From IMG/VR virus record IMGVR_UViG_3300021425_000114, positions 1 through 30,882 of that record: a DNA stretch of 30,882 nucleotides. One strand, 5' to 3'. This document shows, piece by piece, positions 24,070 to 30,882 of the stretch. The notes beneath the pieces are model-generated. The model was not told where the DNA came from. It saw only the letters and a program-made list of their open reading frames with translations, and did not search any database. Origin of the DNA: a virus. The position numbers were made by a program, and so were the translations under genes. Every line of letters starts with the position of its first letter. Position 1 is the stretch's first letter.

Positions 24070-24182
24070 AACCTTTAGGAACACTAAGAGCAAAGATACC
24101 TGAATACCTCGGTCGAGATGACAAGGTAAGAGGGTGTCGAGCTGGTTAGTCGCGAGATGCGGAACCTGCAAATCACCCATCT

Positions 24183-24204
24183 TTACCTGTTTTATCAAAG
24201 GTAA
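24183..24204 (+). promoter_or_regulatory. hairpin over ribosome binding site of capsid gene
   Basis: TTACCT (24183-24188) can pair with AGGTAA (24199-24204). The Shine-Dalgarno sequence AAAGG (24197-24201) sits partly in the 3' arm, eight bases before the ATG at 24210. Such a weak stem could modulate capsid translation. Confidence 0.4.
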
Positions 24205-24209
24205 TTCTT

Positions 24210-25112
24210 ATGTCACTCACTCTGGCTGAGGCCAAGAAGCATAGTCGTAATCCCCAAGAACTGGCGATTATTACTGAACTTTCTGCCGGCCCCCTGACCA
24301 GCAACCTGCCTTTCCGCGAAGTGCAAGGTTCTGGTATTTTCTATAAGAGGGAAACCGAACTTGGAGACGTGGGGTTCCGCGCCTTCAATGAAGGTTATAC
24401 CGAGAGCTATGCTGAGGTTCGTCAATACAGCGAAGCGCTGAAGCTTTTCGGTGGCGACGTGAAAGTTGACCGTGCACTTGTTGAACTCGAAGGTCCTCAA
24501 GCTCGCGCTTATCAGATTCAAGCTAAGACTCGCGCAATGCGTCTGTCTTTCGAAGCGCTGTTCATCAACGGTGACAGCAACAGCAATGCTGCTGAATTCG
24601 ATGGCCTGAGCCTGCGTCTGCCTGCTTCTGAAGCCGGTAACCAGTCTCAAGTTATCGAGAACTCTAGCACTCCTGGAGCGTTGGATCTGAACAAGCTTGA
24701 CGAAGCGATTGATGCTGTTGACGCCCAGGGCGGCCAGAAGTATCTGATCACCTCGAAGTCTGCTCGTCGTCACTTGAGCGCCATTGCTCGCGCCAACGGT
24801 CAAATTGATATTGAGCGTTCGGAGTTCGGTGGCCAGCAACTGATCTACGGTGGTATTCCTGTACTGGAACTCGACCGCGACCACAAGAACGTTGCAATTC
24901 TCGACAGCGACCCCACAGATCAATCGATCTACGTGGTGTCCTTCGGCAACGATCACCTAACCGGCATCCAAAACGGCGGTCCTCAGGTTCGTGACCTGGG
25001 AGAAGCTACCGAGTCTCCGGTTCTGGTCACCCGCGTCGAGTGGTACTGTGGTCTGGCACTGATGAACGGTCGTGCCGCCTCTCGTTTGACCAACATTGAC
25101 GCCACTGCTTAA
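24210..25112 (+). CDS. major capsid protein (HK97 fold)
   Basis: 300 residues. Markers of the HK97-fold capsid family are a spine-like region (AKTRAMRLSFEALFINGD, residues 105-122), EFDGLSLRLP (129-138), and the A-domain-like segments GGQKYLITSKSARRHLSA and IYGGIPVLELDRD. There is no long N-terminal delta domain, consistent with the separate scaffold encoded just upstream. It has a good ribosome binding site (AAAGG, eight bases before ATG) and codon use strongly biased to C/G endings (CGT, CTG, GAA, AAC, GGT), as expected for the most abundant virion protein. A strong terminator follows. Unusually, the head genes lie downstream of the tail genes. Confidence 0.88.
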   Translation: MSLTLAEAKKHSRNPQELAIITELSAGPLTSNLPFREVQGSGIFYKRETELGDVGFRAFNEGYTESYAEVRQYSEALKLFGGDVKVDRALVELEGPQARAYQIQAKTRAMRLSFEALFINGDSNSNAAEFDGLSLRLPASEAGNQSQVIENSSTPGALDLNKLDEAIDAVDAQGGQKYLITSKSARRHLSAIARANGQIDIERSEFGGQQLIYGGIPVLELDRDHKNVAILDSDPTDQSIYVVSFGNDHLTGIQNGGPQVRDLGEATESPVLVTRVEWYCGLALMNGRAASRLTNIDATA

Positions 25113-25139
25113 GCTACCTAGATAGCTAAATAACAAATA

Positions 25140-25163
25140 GGGGTCCTTCGGGGCCCCCTTTTT
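25140..25163 (+). terminator. strong Rho-independent terminator after capsid gene
   Basis: GGGGTCC (25140-25146), loop TTCG, GGGCCCC (25151-25157) with one G-U pair, followed after one C by five T. The C(UUCG)G tetraloop is exceptionally stable. It ends the scaffold-capsid transcript before the fiber module. Confidence 0.9.
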
Positions 25164-25201
25164 GTATCTATGGGAAGACTAACCTAGGCGAAATCGGCAA
25201 A

Positions 25202-25528
25202 TTGAAGCCAGCGAAGCTCGATCTAACAGTACACCAACGTGCCACTCTCCGGGTACGCTTCAGGTTTCCGTTTGATTGCACTGGATACGAGGTGAAATCT
25301 CAGATCTGGTCGGCTTATCGCGTTAAAAAACTTGTTGATTTTGAGACCGAATGGATAGATCGAGCCGACGGAAGAGTTGACATAGTTGCTGATTTCAATG
25401 AAACACAATTTAATGCAAAGGGTGCCGAATGGGACCTGTTATTGATCTATCCTAACCTGGAGAGACTATTCTGGGTAGAGGGTAAAATAATTGTAGATCC
25501 TGGATTCACGGAGTCAAACAATGTCTGA
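25202..25528 (+). CDS. fiber-base protein (BppU N-terminal-like)
   Basis: 108 residues from TTG 25202; no ATG or GTG exists upstream in this open frame, so the unusual start is preferred. The order of strands and the phrases [20 protein letters not shown] and [20 protein letters not shown] resemble the small beta-sandwich found at the N-terminus of baseplate upper / fiber proteins ('...DLTGY.v..qi...'). It overlaps the collagen-like fiber gene by eight bases (ATGTCTGA). In other phages this domain is often fused to or precedes a collagen-like fiber, so it probably anchors the next protein to the tail tip or head. Confidence 0.65.
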   Translation: MKPAKLDLTVHQRATLRVRFRFPFDCTGYEVKSQIWSAYRVKKLVDFETEWIDRADGRVDIVADFNETQFNAKGAEWDLLLIYPNLERLFWVEGKIIVDPGFTESNNV

Positions 25529-26957
25529 AATTACTCTTCAGGTTGTAGACGAAGGCCAGGTTGAAATTGTCCAACTAATCCAGCCTGGACCTCCGGGTCC
25601 AGTCGGTGCAACGGGCCCCTCTGGTCCGACTGGCCCAACAGGCGTAATTGGTTCTACGGGTGTCACCGGTACGACAGGATCAACAGGAGCCACTGGACCA
25701 GAGGGTGCGACAGGACCGGCCGGAGGTCCAAGTGGAGCCACTGGAGCAACAGGCGTTACTGGAGCTACAGGTGCTGTCGGCAGCGATGGAGCTACTGGGG
25801 CCACAGGACCAGCCGGCACGTCAATAACCATTCTCGGTTCCATTGATATTGGCATTGCCGATCCACAGCAAACTCTTAATGATGCGTTCCCTACTGCCGT
25901 TGCCGGCAATGGTGCGATTGATAGCGGCACGGGACACCTATGGGTGTATGACGGCTCGCAGTGGGATGACGTTGGCACCATTGTTGGACCGTCTGGCCCT
26001 ACTGGCGTAACTGGTGTAACTGGTGTAACTGGCGTAACTGGCGCAACTGGTGCTACTGGCCCTCAAGGTGAAAGCGGCGTTGTTGGTCAAACTGGAGCAA
26101 CTGGTGTAGCCGGCGCTGATGGAGCAACCGGCGTCACGGGTGTCATTGGTGAGACTGGCCCAACTGGCGTCACCGGAGCCACTGGTCCCGAAGGTGCTAC
26201 CGGAGCTGGCGCAACAGGAGCTACAGGCATTCAAGGACCTACAGGACCCGCTGGTGCTGGCACGCCTGGTAACAATGATGTAGGTGTCATCTATCTCAAA
26301 GATAATACCACTCCAACAACTATTGCAAACGCCAATGATCGGGCTGTTGTTGCAGGCACAATGCTCACAGGTGAGCTATTTAATTTTACCAAGGATAGCA
26401 CTACTAATTCGCTTAAGTACTCAGGCATTGGCGGTTTATTTCACATTGTTGCCACATTTAACTTTGAAGCAGGTAGTCAAAATATATGCGGATTTTATAT
26501 TGGTCACAGCACTGATGATACCGTTGCCCTCGATCCCAACGCTGATCGAATTTCCGAGTCCGAGATATATATAAACTCAAGCAACGGCGCTAATCAACCA
26601 GTTGGTGGCGCCATTCAGACAGTGTTGAATCTGGCAACTGATGATCGGGTGTTCTTTATTGTTCAGAACCAAACGGCTGGAACCAATATCACCGTTGAGT
26701 TTCTTAAGTTTACGGTTACAGCACTTACCGCTGAAAAAGGTGACACAGGCTCGACGGGACCCACTGGTGTCACTGGTGTTACTGGCGTTACTGGCGCGAC
26801 CGGAGCCGCAGGTGCCTCGTATCTTGCAAGTCTACTAGATGTTGATGTGACGGCAAAAGCTAGCAATAGCGTCCTGTATTATAATGAAACTTCAGAAAAA
26901 TTTGTAGCCGACGATGTCAACACAGTGGTTACGCTTACGGATGGTGGTAATTTCTGA
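25521..26957 (+). CDS. collagen-like fiber protein
   Basis: 478 residues. An N-terminal acidic segment (1-22) is followed by Gly-X-Y repeats at about 23-99, a compact spacer of about 55 residues ([16 protein letters not shown]) typical between phage collagen blocks, a second Gly-X-Y block at about 156-250, a beta domain at about 251-400 that looks like a C1q/TNF-type jelly roll ([14 protein letters not shown]...), a third short Gly-X-Y block at about 406-433 and a small C-terminal domain. Many triplets are G-A-T, G-V-T or G-P-T. It should form a trimeric fiber, with the jelly-roll domain as a possible receptor binder. The start overlaps the preceding gene. Confidence 0.9.
   Translation: MSEITLQVVDEGQVEIVQLIQPGPPGPVGATGPSGPTGPTGVIGSTGVTGTTGSTGATGPEGATGPAGGPSGATGATGVTGATGAVGSDGATGATGPAGTSITILGSIDIGIADPQQTLNDAFPTAVAGNGAIDSGTGHLWVYDGSQWDDVGTIVGPSGPTGVTGVTGVTGVTGATGATGPQGESGVVGQTGATGVAGADGATGVTGVIGETGPTGVTGATGPEGATGAGATGATGIQGPTGPAGAGTPGNNDVGVIYLKDNTTPTTIANANDRAVVAGTMLTGELFNFTKDSTTNSLKYSGIGGLFHIVATFNFEAGSQNICGFYIGHSTDDTVALDPNADRISESEIYINSSNGANQPVGGAIQTVLNLATDDRVFFIVQNQTAGTNITVEFLKFTVTALTAEKGDTGSTGPTGVTGVTGVTGATGAAGASYLASLLDVDVTAKASNSVLYYNETSEKFVADDVNTVVTLTDGGNF
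26003..26058 (+). repeat. 9-bp tandem repeat in collagen-like gene
   Basis: Near-perfect tandem copies of a nine-base unit (GGNGTAACT) encode G-V-T triplets, with a shorter similar array at about 26764-26800. Such tracts can gain or lose whole triplets by slippage without changing frame. Confidence 0.7.
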
Positions 26958-26992
26958 AGAACTGGAAGCCTAAATAGAGCCTTCCCCGGTAA

Positions 26993-28459
26993 ATGTCTAA
27001 TACAATTCGCATTAAGCGCCGCAGCTCTGGTTCGCCAGGGGCGCCTACTAGCCTCGCTAATGCAGAACTTGCGTTTAACGAGGTCGATGATGTTCTTTAC
27101 TACGGTGAAGGCACTGGTGGTGCGGGCGGCACCGCGACCACCATTGTAGCAATTGCTGGTCCTGGCGCGTATGCCACTCTAAGTACTGATCAGACAATTT
27201 CAGGCAACAAAACTTTTACGGGTGATGTAACTGTCACCACTGTTGACACAGGCGACAGTTCAGGAAAGGCGGCTTCTACTGCATTTGTTAAGGGACAGAA
27301 CTACCTTACTGGCAACCAAGGTATTTCAATCTCTGGAGATGCTTCCGGCTCTGGAACCACTTCAATTACGCTAACGCTGGAGAGTGTCGGCACTGCCGGT
27401 ACATACACCAAGGTCACCACCGATGCCAAAGGACGGGTTACCAGCGGCACCACGCTTAGCGACACTGACATCCCGTCACTGACCTCTGCCAAGATCAGTG
27501 ACTTCGACACTCAAGTACGCACGAGTCGTCTAGATCAAATGGCGACACCGACCGCCTCGGTGTCATTCAACAGTCAGAAAATTACGAATCTGGCCGCGCC
27601 GACCGGTGACAACGATGCGGCGACCAAGGCCTATGTCGATGCCACCAAACAGGGTCTTGATGTCAAAGACAGTGTGCGGGTGGCTACCACCGAAAGCATC
27701 ACGCTGTCTGGTACGCAAACCATTGACGGCATAGCTGTTATCGCTGGTGACCGCGTTCTGGTCAAAAATCAGTCCCCTGGCAGTGCTAACGGTATCTACT
27801 CCGTGGACGCTGGCTCCTGGACCCGCACTGTTGACGCAGATAACAGCACAGCGGGCGAGGTGACCGCTGGCATGTTCACCTTTGTCGAAGAGGGTACTAT
27901 CAATGGTGATAGCGGTTGGGTTTTGATCACCAACAACCCAATTACACTGGATACTACTGATCTAACCTTTACCCAGTTCTCGGGTGCAGGTCAGGTTGAG
28001 GGCGGCGCAGGTCTAACCAAAGATGGTGTTACTCTCAATGTCGGCACCGCCTCTACGGAACGGATTGTTGTCAATGCCGACAATATCGACCTGGCAGTTG
28101 CAGGCACTGCTGGTACCTATACGTCAGTCACCACTGACGCCTACGGGCGCGTCACCGCTGGGACCAATCCAACCACCCTGGCGGGTTATGGCATTACTGA
28201 TGCCCAAAGCCTTGACGCCACGCTGACGGCCCTCGCTGGCGTAAGCACTTCAGCCGACCAGTTGATCTACGCAACTGGTTCTGACGCCTTTGCGACCACC
28301 ACCTTCACCTCTTTTGGGCGCAGTCTTGTAGATGACGCCGATGCAGGTACTGCTCGCACCACGTTGGGCCTGGGTACCATCGCTGTCCAGAATGCTAGTA
28401 ACGTAACAATTACCGGCGGCTCGATTGACGGAATCACCTTCGATGGTGGTTCATTTTAA
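26993..28459 (+). CDS. long tail fiber protein
   Basis: 488 residues. The first about 45 residues (IRIKRRSSGSPGAPTSLANA... with a later LAFNEVDDVLYYGEG) match the beta-hairpin N-terminal domain named after the major tropism determinant of Bordetella phage. The middle contains phage fiber modules (KITNLAAPTGDNDAATKAYV, AGDRVLVKNQSPGSANGIYS) and a twice-used motif, 'AGTYTKVTTDAKGRVTSGT' and 'AGTYTSVTTDAYGRVTAGT'. The end has TLAGYGITDAQSLDATL of the phage tail fiber repeat family and DAGTARTTLGLGTIA. It should be a host-recognition fiber. No reverse transcriptase or template repeat is nearby, so it is not evidently a diversity-generating target. Confidence 0.9.
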   Translation: MSNTIRIKRRSSGSPGAPTSLANAELAFNEVDDVLYYGEGTGGAGGTATTIVAIAGPGAYATLSTDQTISGNKTFTGDVTVTTVDTGDSSGKAASTAFVKGQNYLTGNQGISISGDASGSGTTSITLTLESVGTAGTYTKVTTDAKGRVTSGTTLSDTDIPSLTSAKISDFDTQVRTSRLDQMATPTASVSFNSQKITNLAAPTGDNDAATKAYVDATKQGLDVKDSVRVATTESITLSGTQTIDGIAVIAGDRVLVKNQSPGSANGIYSVDAGSWTRTVDADNSTAGEVTAGMFTFVEEGTINGDSGWVLITNNPITLDTTDLTFTQFSGAGQVEGGAGLTKDGVTLNVGTASTERIVVNADNIDLAVAGTAGTYTSVTTDAYGRVTAGTNPTTLAGYGITDAQSLDATLTALAGVSTSADQLIYATGSDAFATTTFTSFGRSLVDDADAGTARTTLGLGTIAVQNASNVTITGGSIDGITFDGGSF

Positions 28460-28474
28460 TTCTAATTGACGACC

Positions 28475-28509
28475 TTCCGTAAATACGGAATCCTATCTTG
28501 GCTAGATAG
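28475..28509. repeat. two adjacent inverted repeats between fiber genes
   Basis: TTCCGT-AAAT-ACGGAA (28475-28490) is directly followed by CTATCT-TGGCT-AGATAG (28493-28509), with an overlapping alternative pairing GGCTA/TAGCC. They occupy most of the 68-base gap between two fiber genes. No T-tract follows; they may stabilise or separate mRNA segments. Confidence 0.4.
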
Positions 28510-28527
28510 CCACTTTGAGAGCGCCAT

Positions 28528-28875
28528 ATGGCAAACACATTTAAGCTAAAACGAAGTGCTGTCTCGGCCAAGGTACCTACGACTGGCGACCTTGAACTAG
28601 GGGAACTCGCTCTAAATACCTTTGACGGCAAGCTCTATACTAAGAAGGATAACGGTACTGAGTCTGTCGTAGAGATTGGTGCTGGCGGCGGTGGCACGAC
28701 CTTTACTTACTCAAGCTCCGCGCCAGTGTCCCCGTCTGCTGGTGATGAATGGCTAGATTCGACGTCGGGTATACTATATACGTATATTAATGATGGCAAC
28801 AGTTCCGCTTGGGTCGAGTTGGGCCCCTTTGGTGCCGAAAGCATTAGCCCAACCATCGCCGCAATGATCTTCTAA
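28528..28875 (+). CDS. short fiber-related protein with Mtd-like N-terminal domain
   Basis: 115 residues. Residues 1-50 (FKLKRSAVSAKVPTTGDLEL, GELALNTFDGKLYTKKDNG) are the same beta-hairpin domain as at the start of the long fiber at 26993. After a glycine linker (GAGGGG) comes 'SPSAGDEWLDSTSGILYTYI...SAWVEL', a small module often seen in fiber proteins of cyanophages. The protein ends soon after and overlaps the next gene as TAATG. It has an attachment domain but no long shaft, so it may be a fiber base, a cap, or the head of a fiber completed by the following proteins. Confidence 0.8.
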   Translation: MANTFKLKRSAVSAKVPTTGDLELGELALNTFDGKLYTKKDNGTESVVEIGAGGGGTTFTYSSSAPVSPSAGDEWLDSTSGILYTYINDGNSSAWVELGPFGAESISPTIAAMIF

Positions 28876-29231
28876 TGGCTGCTCCAAACCTTAAGAACCC
28901 CACTACGATCACCGGCAAGACGGCGCGGTATGCCGTGACGGCATCGCTGGCGACTGCGCTAGCTGCACCAGGCACCGGCAAGACTTTCAAGATCAACAGC
29001 ATCTTCTGCGCCAATGTAGATGGCGCTAACCCTGCTGACATCAGCGTAAGTATTTACGACGGCACTACTGATTTCTACTTGGCTAAGACGATTGCCGTGC
29101 CTGCCAATGCCACGCAAATCCTCAGCACCAAAGAAACATATTTCTACTTAGAAGAAGCTGACTCTATTCGTGCAGTAGCCAGCATAGCCAGCCGGCTGGA
29201 GCTTGTCATCGGCTATGAGGAGATTTCCTGA
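28875..29231 (+). CDS. small virion protein, paralog of leftward gene at 19139
   Basis: 118 residues, MAAPNLKNPTTITGKTARYA... to ELVIGYEEIS, all-beta, no cysteine-rich motif beyond one Cys. Full-length homology to the 118-residue leftward gene at 19139-19495 is evident by eye. It is coupled on both sides (TAATG upstream at 28873-28877, TGATG downstream at 29229-29233) inside the adhesion module. I associate this family with cyanophage virions near fibers, function unproven; a trimeric fiber cap or decoration role is possible. Confidence 0.85.
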   Translation: MAAPNLKNPTTITGKTARYAVTASLATALAAPGTGKTFKINSIFCANVDGANPADISVSIYDGTTDFYLAKTIAVPANATQILSTKETYFYLEEADSIRAVASIASRLELVIGYEEIS

Positions 29232-30145
29232 TGATTGGATTTAATGGTGGGTTGATTGGGAAGGATCGCACTCCTAGTCTTTTGGCGGCAGTTGGCGTGT
29301 GGACATTAGATGAACAAATCAAAGCACGGCGCAGTGGTGTATGGCCAACGCTGGGTGTTGCTGCATTAGGCGGCACTGAAGCTACTGTCTCCGATGGTGG
29401 CGTTTCGTATAAAGTACATACCTTCCTAGCGGACGGCACTTTTACTGTCACTGCTGGCGGGGTAGTGGAATATCTTATTGTCGCGGGCGGCGGCGGTGGC
29501 GCTAATCTTTTTGGCGGTGGCGGCGGTGGTGGAGTTCTTCAGTCACCAGCAAATTACGCTATCACACCAGGCACTTATACGGTCGTAGTTGGATTAGGTG
29601 GAGCAGGGGAAACTGGCAACGCCACTTCAAACAACCAAAACGGCGGCGATTCTTCTATATTTGGTCTGACTGCAATAGGAGGAGGCAAGGGGGGCAGAAT
29701 CGCGACAGGTGCCACAGGTGGATCTGGCGGTGGCGGTGGCGGATGGGGAGGCCAGATAAGAAGTGGTGGCGCAGGAACCGCTGGCCAAGGTTTTGCTGGT
29801 GGCAGTAGTGATGTAAATGCTGGCGGCGGTGGCGGCGGCGCGGGGCAAGTGGGATCAAGCGGAGTATCTAATGCCGGTGGTAATGGTGGCAACGGAATTA
29901 CATCGTCTATATCTGGCACTTCTCTCGGTTATGGAGGAGGTGGTGCGGGCGGCGGATATGGTGCTAGTGCCACTGGAGGCACTGCAGGCACTGGTGGTGG
30001 CGGGACTTCTGTATTTGATCAAAGTGGCGGAAATGGCACAGACGGGCGTGGGGGCGGTGGCGGTGGAGTTGCTACAAATAACTACGGCGTTTACACTGGC
30101 GGCAACGGCGGTTCCGGAGTAGTAATCATTCGCTACCGCGTCTAA
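29231..30145 (+). CDS. glycine-rich tail adhesin
   Basis: 304 residues. N-terminal MIGFNGGLIGKDRTPSLLA... and WTLDEQIKARRSGVWP (about 24-39) form an attachment segment I know from cyanophage tail proteins. A short beta part (VHTFLADGTFTVTAGGVVEY) follows, then about 200 residues of glycine-rich sequence with runs of four to seven Gly, and the closing GGNGGSGVVIIRYRV typical of glycine-rich adhesin domains. Such domains form polyglycine-helix bundles in phage adhesins like gp38 and display receptor-binding loops. Variable loops between Gly runs would set host range. It is coupled to both neighbours. The antisense proline-rich frame is an artefact. Confidence 0.9.
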   Translation: MIGFNGGLIGKDRTPSLLAAVGVWTLDEQIKARRSGVWPTLGVAALGGTEATVSDGGVSYKVHTFLADGTFTVTAGGVVEYLIVAGGGGGANLFGGGGGGGVLQSPANYAITPGTYTVVVGLGGAGETGNATSNNQNGGDSSIFGLTAIGGGKGGRIATGATGGSGGGGGGWGGQIRSGGAGTAGQGFAGGSSDVNAGGGGGGAGQVGSSGVSNAGGNGGNGITSSISGTSLGYGGGGAGGGYGASATGGTAGTGGGGTSVFDQSGGNGTDGRGGGGGGVATNNYGVYTGGNGGSGVVIIRYRV

Positions 30146-30639
30146 TGCTTTACTCCTTCCGCCAACAACGCCCCGCCCCACTGCCATTCCGCATACGGCT
30201 GTCAAACGGCTTCACGCGAACCGAGCCTGCCAGCTTCACCGCTGAGGAGATAGCAGACGCTGGCTACGTCGGCCCCTACACCGAACCCGCCTACGACCCT
30301 GCCACTGAGCAGCTCCTGTGGAGAGACGGCGAGTATGTAATTGAAGCACTCCCTCCCCCAATTCCAACGCCACGCTGGGTGGACTTCAGCGCAGCCATCA
30401 TGGCCATGCCTGCCATCAACGTGATGCTTGGCGCAGTGCTGCAAGCTGCACCTGGCCTATACGGCGGCTTAGTGGTTGGGCTGCAACAAGCTAGTGAAGG
30501 CGATAGCAGGGTGTTCCTCAATTCCTGGCACGCTGCCATTGCAATGACGCTGGTAAGCGAGGAGCTAATTGCTACAGTACAAGGAGTAGCCACCGAATAT
30601 GACCTGCCGGAAGCCTTCATAAACTCCTTAGCCCCATAA
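30145..30639 (+). CDS. tail fiber accessory / chaperone-like protein
   Basis: 164 residues. The N-terminal part contains 'PLPFRIRLSNGFTRTEPASF' then FTAEEIADAGYVGPYTEP-like sequence, YDPATEQLLWRDGEYVI and PRWVDFSAAIMAMPAI, a layout found in many small genes placed just after adhesin or fiber genes. The C-terminal half is helical with hydrophobic stretches (AAPGLYGGLVVGLQQA), ending EAFINSLAP. It overlaps the adhesin stop as TAATG. A role in folding or attaching the adhesin is likely from position but not shown. Confidence 0.75.
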   Translation: MLYSFRQQRPAPLPFRIRLSNGFTRTEPASFTAEEIADAGYVGPYTEPAYDPATEQLLWRDGEYVIEALPPPIPTPRWVDFSAAIMAMPAINVMLGAVLQAAPGLYGGLVVGLQQASEGDSRVFLNSWHAAIAMTLVSEELIATVQGVATEYDLPEAFINSLAP

Positions 30640-30645
30640 CCACTT

Positions 30646-30882
30646 ATGGCTCTTGATTTCCCAGCATCCCCATCGGTAAACGACCTCTACACAGATAGCG
30701 GCAGAACTTGGCGCTGGAACGGAACGGGTTGGGCAATGCTCCCTGGCGCCCCCGTGGCTATCGACACCACCGCAGCGGACATCCTTTCAGCTACCGCTGG
30801 GGTGATCACGGCTGATGACGCGGCTGCCGACAAGCTCGTCTTCTGGGACGACAGCGAAAGTAAGCTCACTTATTTGACATTG
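30646..30882 (+). CDS. tail fiber protein, N-terminal part (runs off window)
   Basis: 79 codons from ATG 30646 to the window end without a stop, six bases after the preceding gene. It begins MALDFPASPSVNDLYTDSGR and continues WRWNGTGWAMLPG, the short N-terminal module with paired Trp found in phage fiber proteins, then AAADKLVFWDDSESKLTYLT, a second recurrent fiber motif. The remaining length and C-terminal domain are unknown. Confidence 0.8.
   Translation, partial: MALDFPASPSVNDLYTDSGRTWRWNGTGWAMLPGAPVAIDTTAADILSATAGVITADDAAADKLVFWDDSESKLTYLTL

Noticed and set aside
25538-25981. Proline-rich antisense ORF over the collagen-like gene
   Set aside because: It is the mirror of Gly-X-Y triplets; no start context or neighbours support it. 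The antisense ORF at 29575-29919 over the glycine-rich adhesin is rejected for the same reason.
26003-26240. CRISPR-like repetition
   Set aside because: Tandem 9-bp codon repeats without spacers, inside an intact collagen-like reading frame.
26993-28875. Diversity-generating retroelement target suggested by Mtd-like N-terminal domains
   Set aside because: No reverse transcriptase, no template/variable repeat pair and no C-type lectin end is visible; this N-terminal domain is common in ordinary fibers.

Overview
This window is a stretch of the structural (virion) region of a tailed double-stranded DNA phage. I see no host genes, integrase, replication genes or lysis genes. A very long tape measure gene, a TP901-1-like tail tube protein, a frameshifted tail-assembly chaperone pair and an HK97-fold major capsid protein point to a siphovirus-like, long-tailed phage. 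The adhesion genes (glycine-rich adhesin, collagen-like fiber, short 'APN...ITGKT' proteins) resemble those I know from phages of cyanobacteria. A cyanobacterial host is therefore my inference and is not proven. Portal, terminase and any prohead protease are outside the window.

Layout. 1-447: a short leftward-reading region with weak small ORFs. 448-3237: rightward, AT-rich, tightly packed neck and tail-completion genes with ATGA or TAATG overlaps, ending in a chaperone gene whose -1 frameshift extension runs to 3237. 3220-3642: a leftward free-standing HNH endonuclease. 3777-4903: a small tail gene, then the tail tube gene closed by a strong terminator. 5022-12968: the 2648-residue tape measure protein, with about 35 copies of a roughly 26-residue repeat in its C-terminal half. 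12965-17849: three translationally coupled tail-tip genes. 17930-19495: a leftward three-gene structural cassette. 19615-21235: three consecutive paralogous small genes, one carrying an inserted Ig-like domain. 21272-23011: a repeat-containing structural protein. 23308-25112: scaffold and major capsid, unusually placed downstream of the tail genes and closed by a second strong terminator. 25202-30882: an adhesion module made of a fiber-base protein, a collagen-like fiber, a long fiber, two small virion proteins, a glycine-rich adhesin, a fiber-accessory protein and the start of another fiber gene.

How it works together. The 448-2019 genes should close the filled head and join it to the tail. 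The chaperone and its frameshifted form should coat the tape measure while tube subunits polymerise around it. The 12965-17849 genes should form the tail tip. The fibers and adhesins recognise the host. The two most abundant virion proteins (tube and capsid) each have visibly more C/G-ending codon use and their own UNCG-tetraloop terminator, consistent with separately tuned expression. The most noteworthy items are the tape-measure repeat array, the unannotated -1 frameshift, the inverted structural cassette with its paralog at 28875, and a shared intergenic motif near 3720 and 19515.
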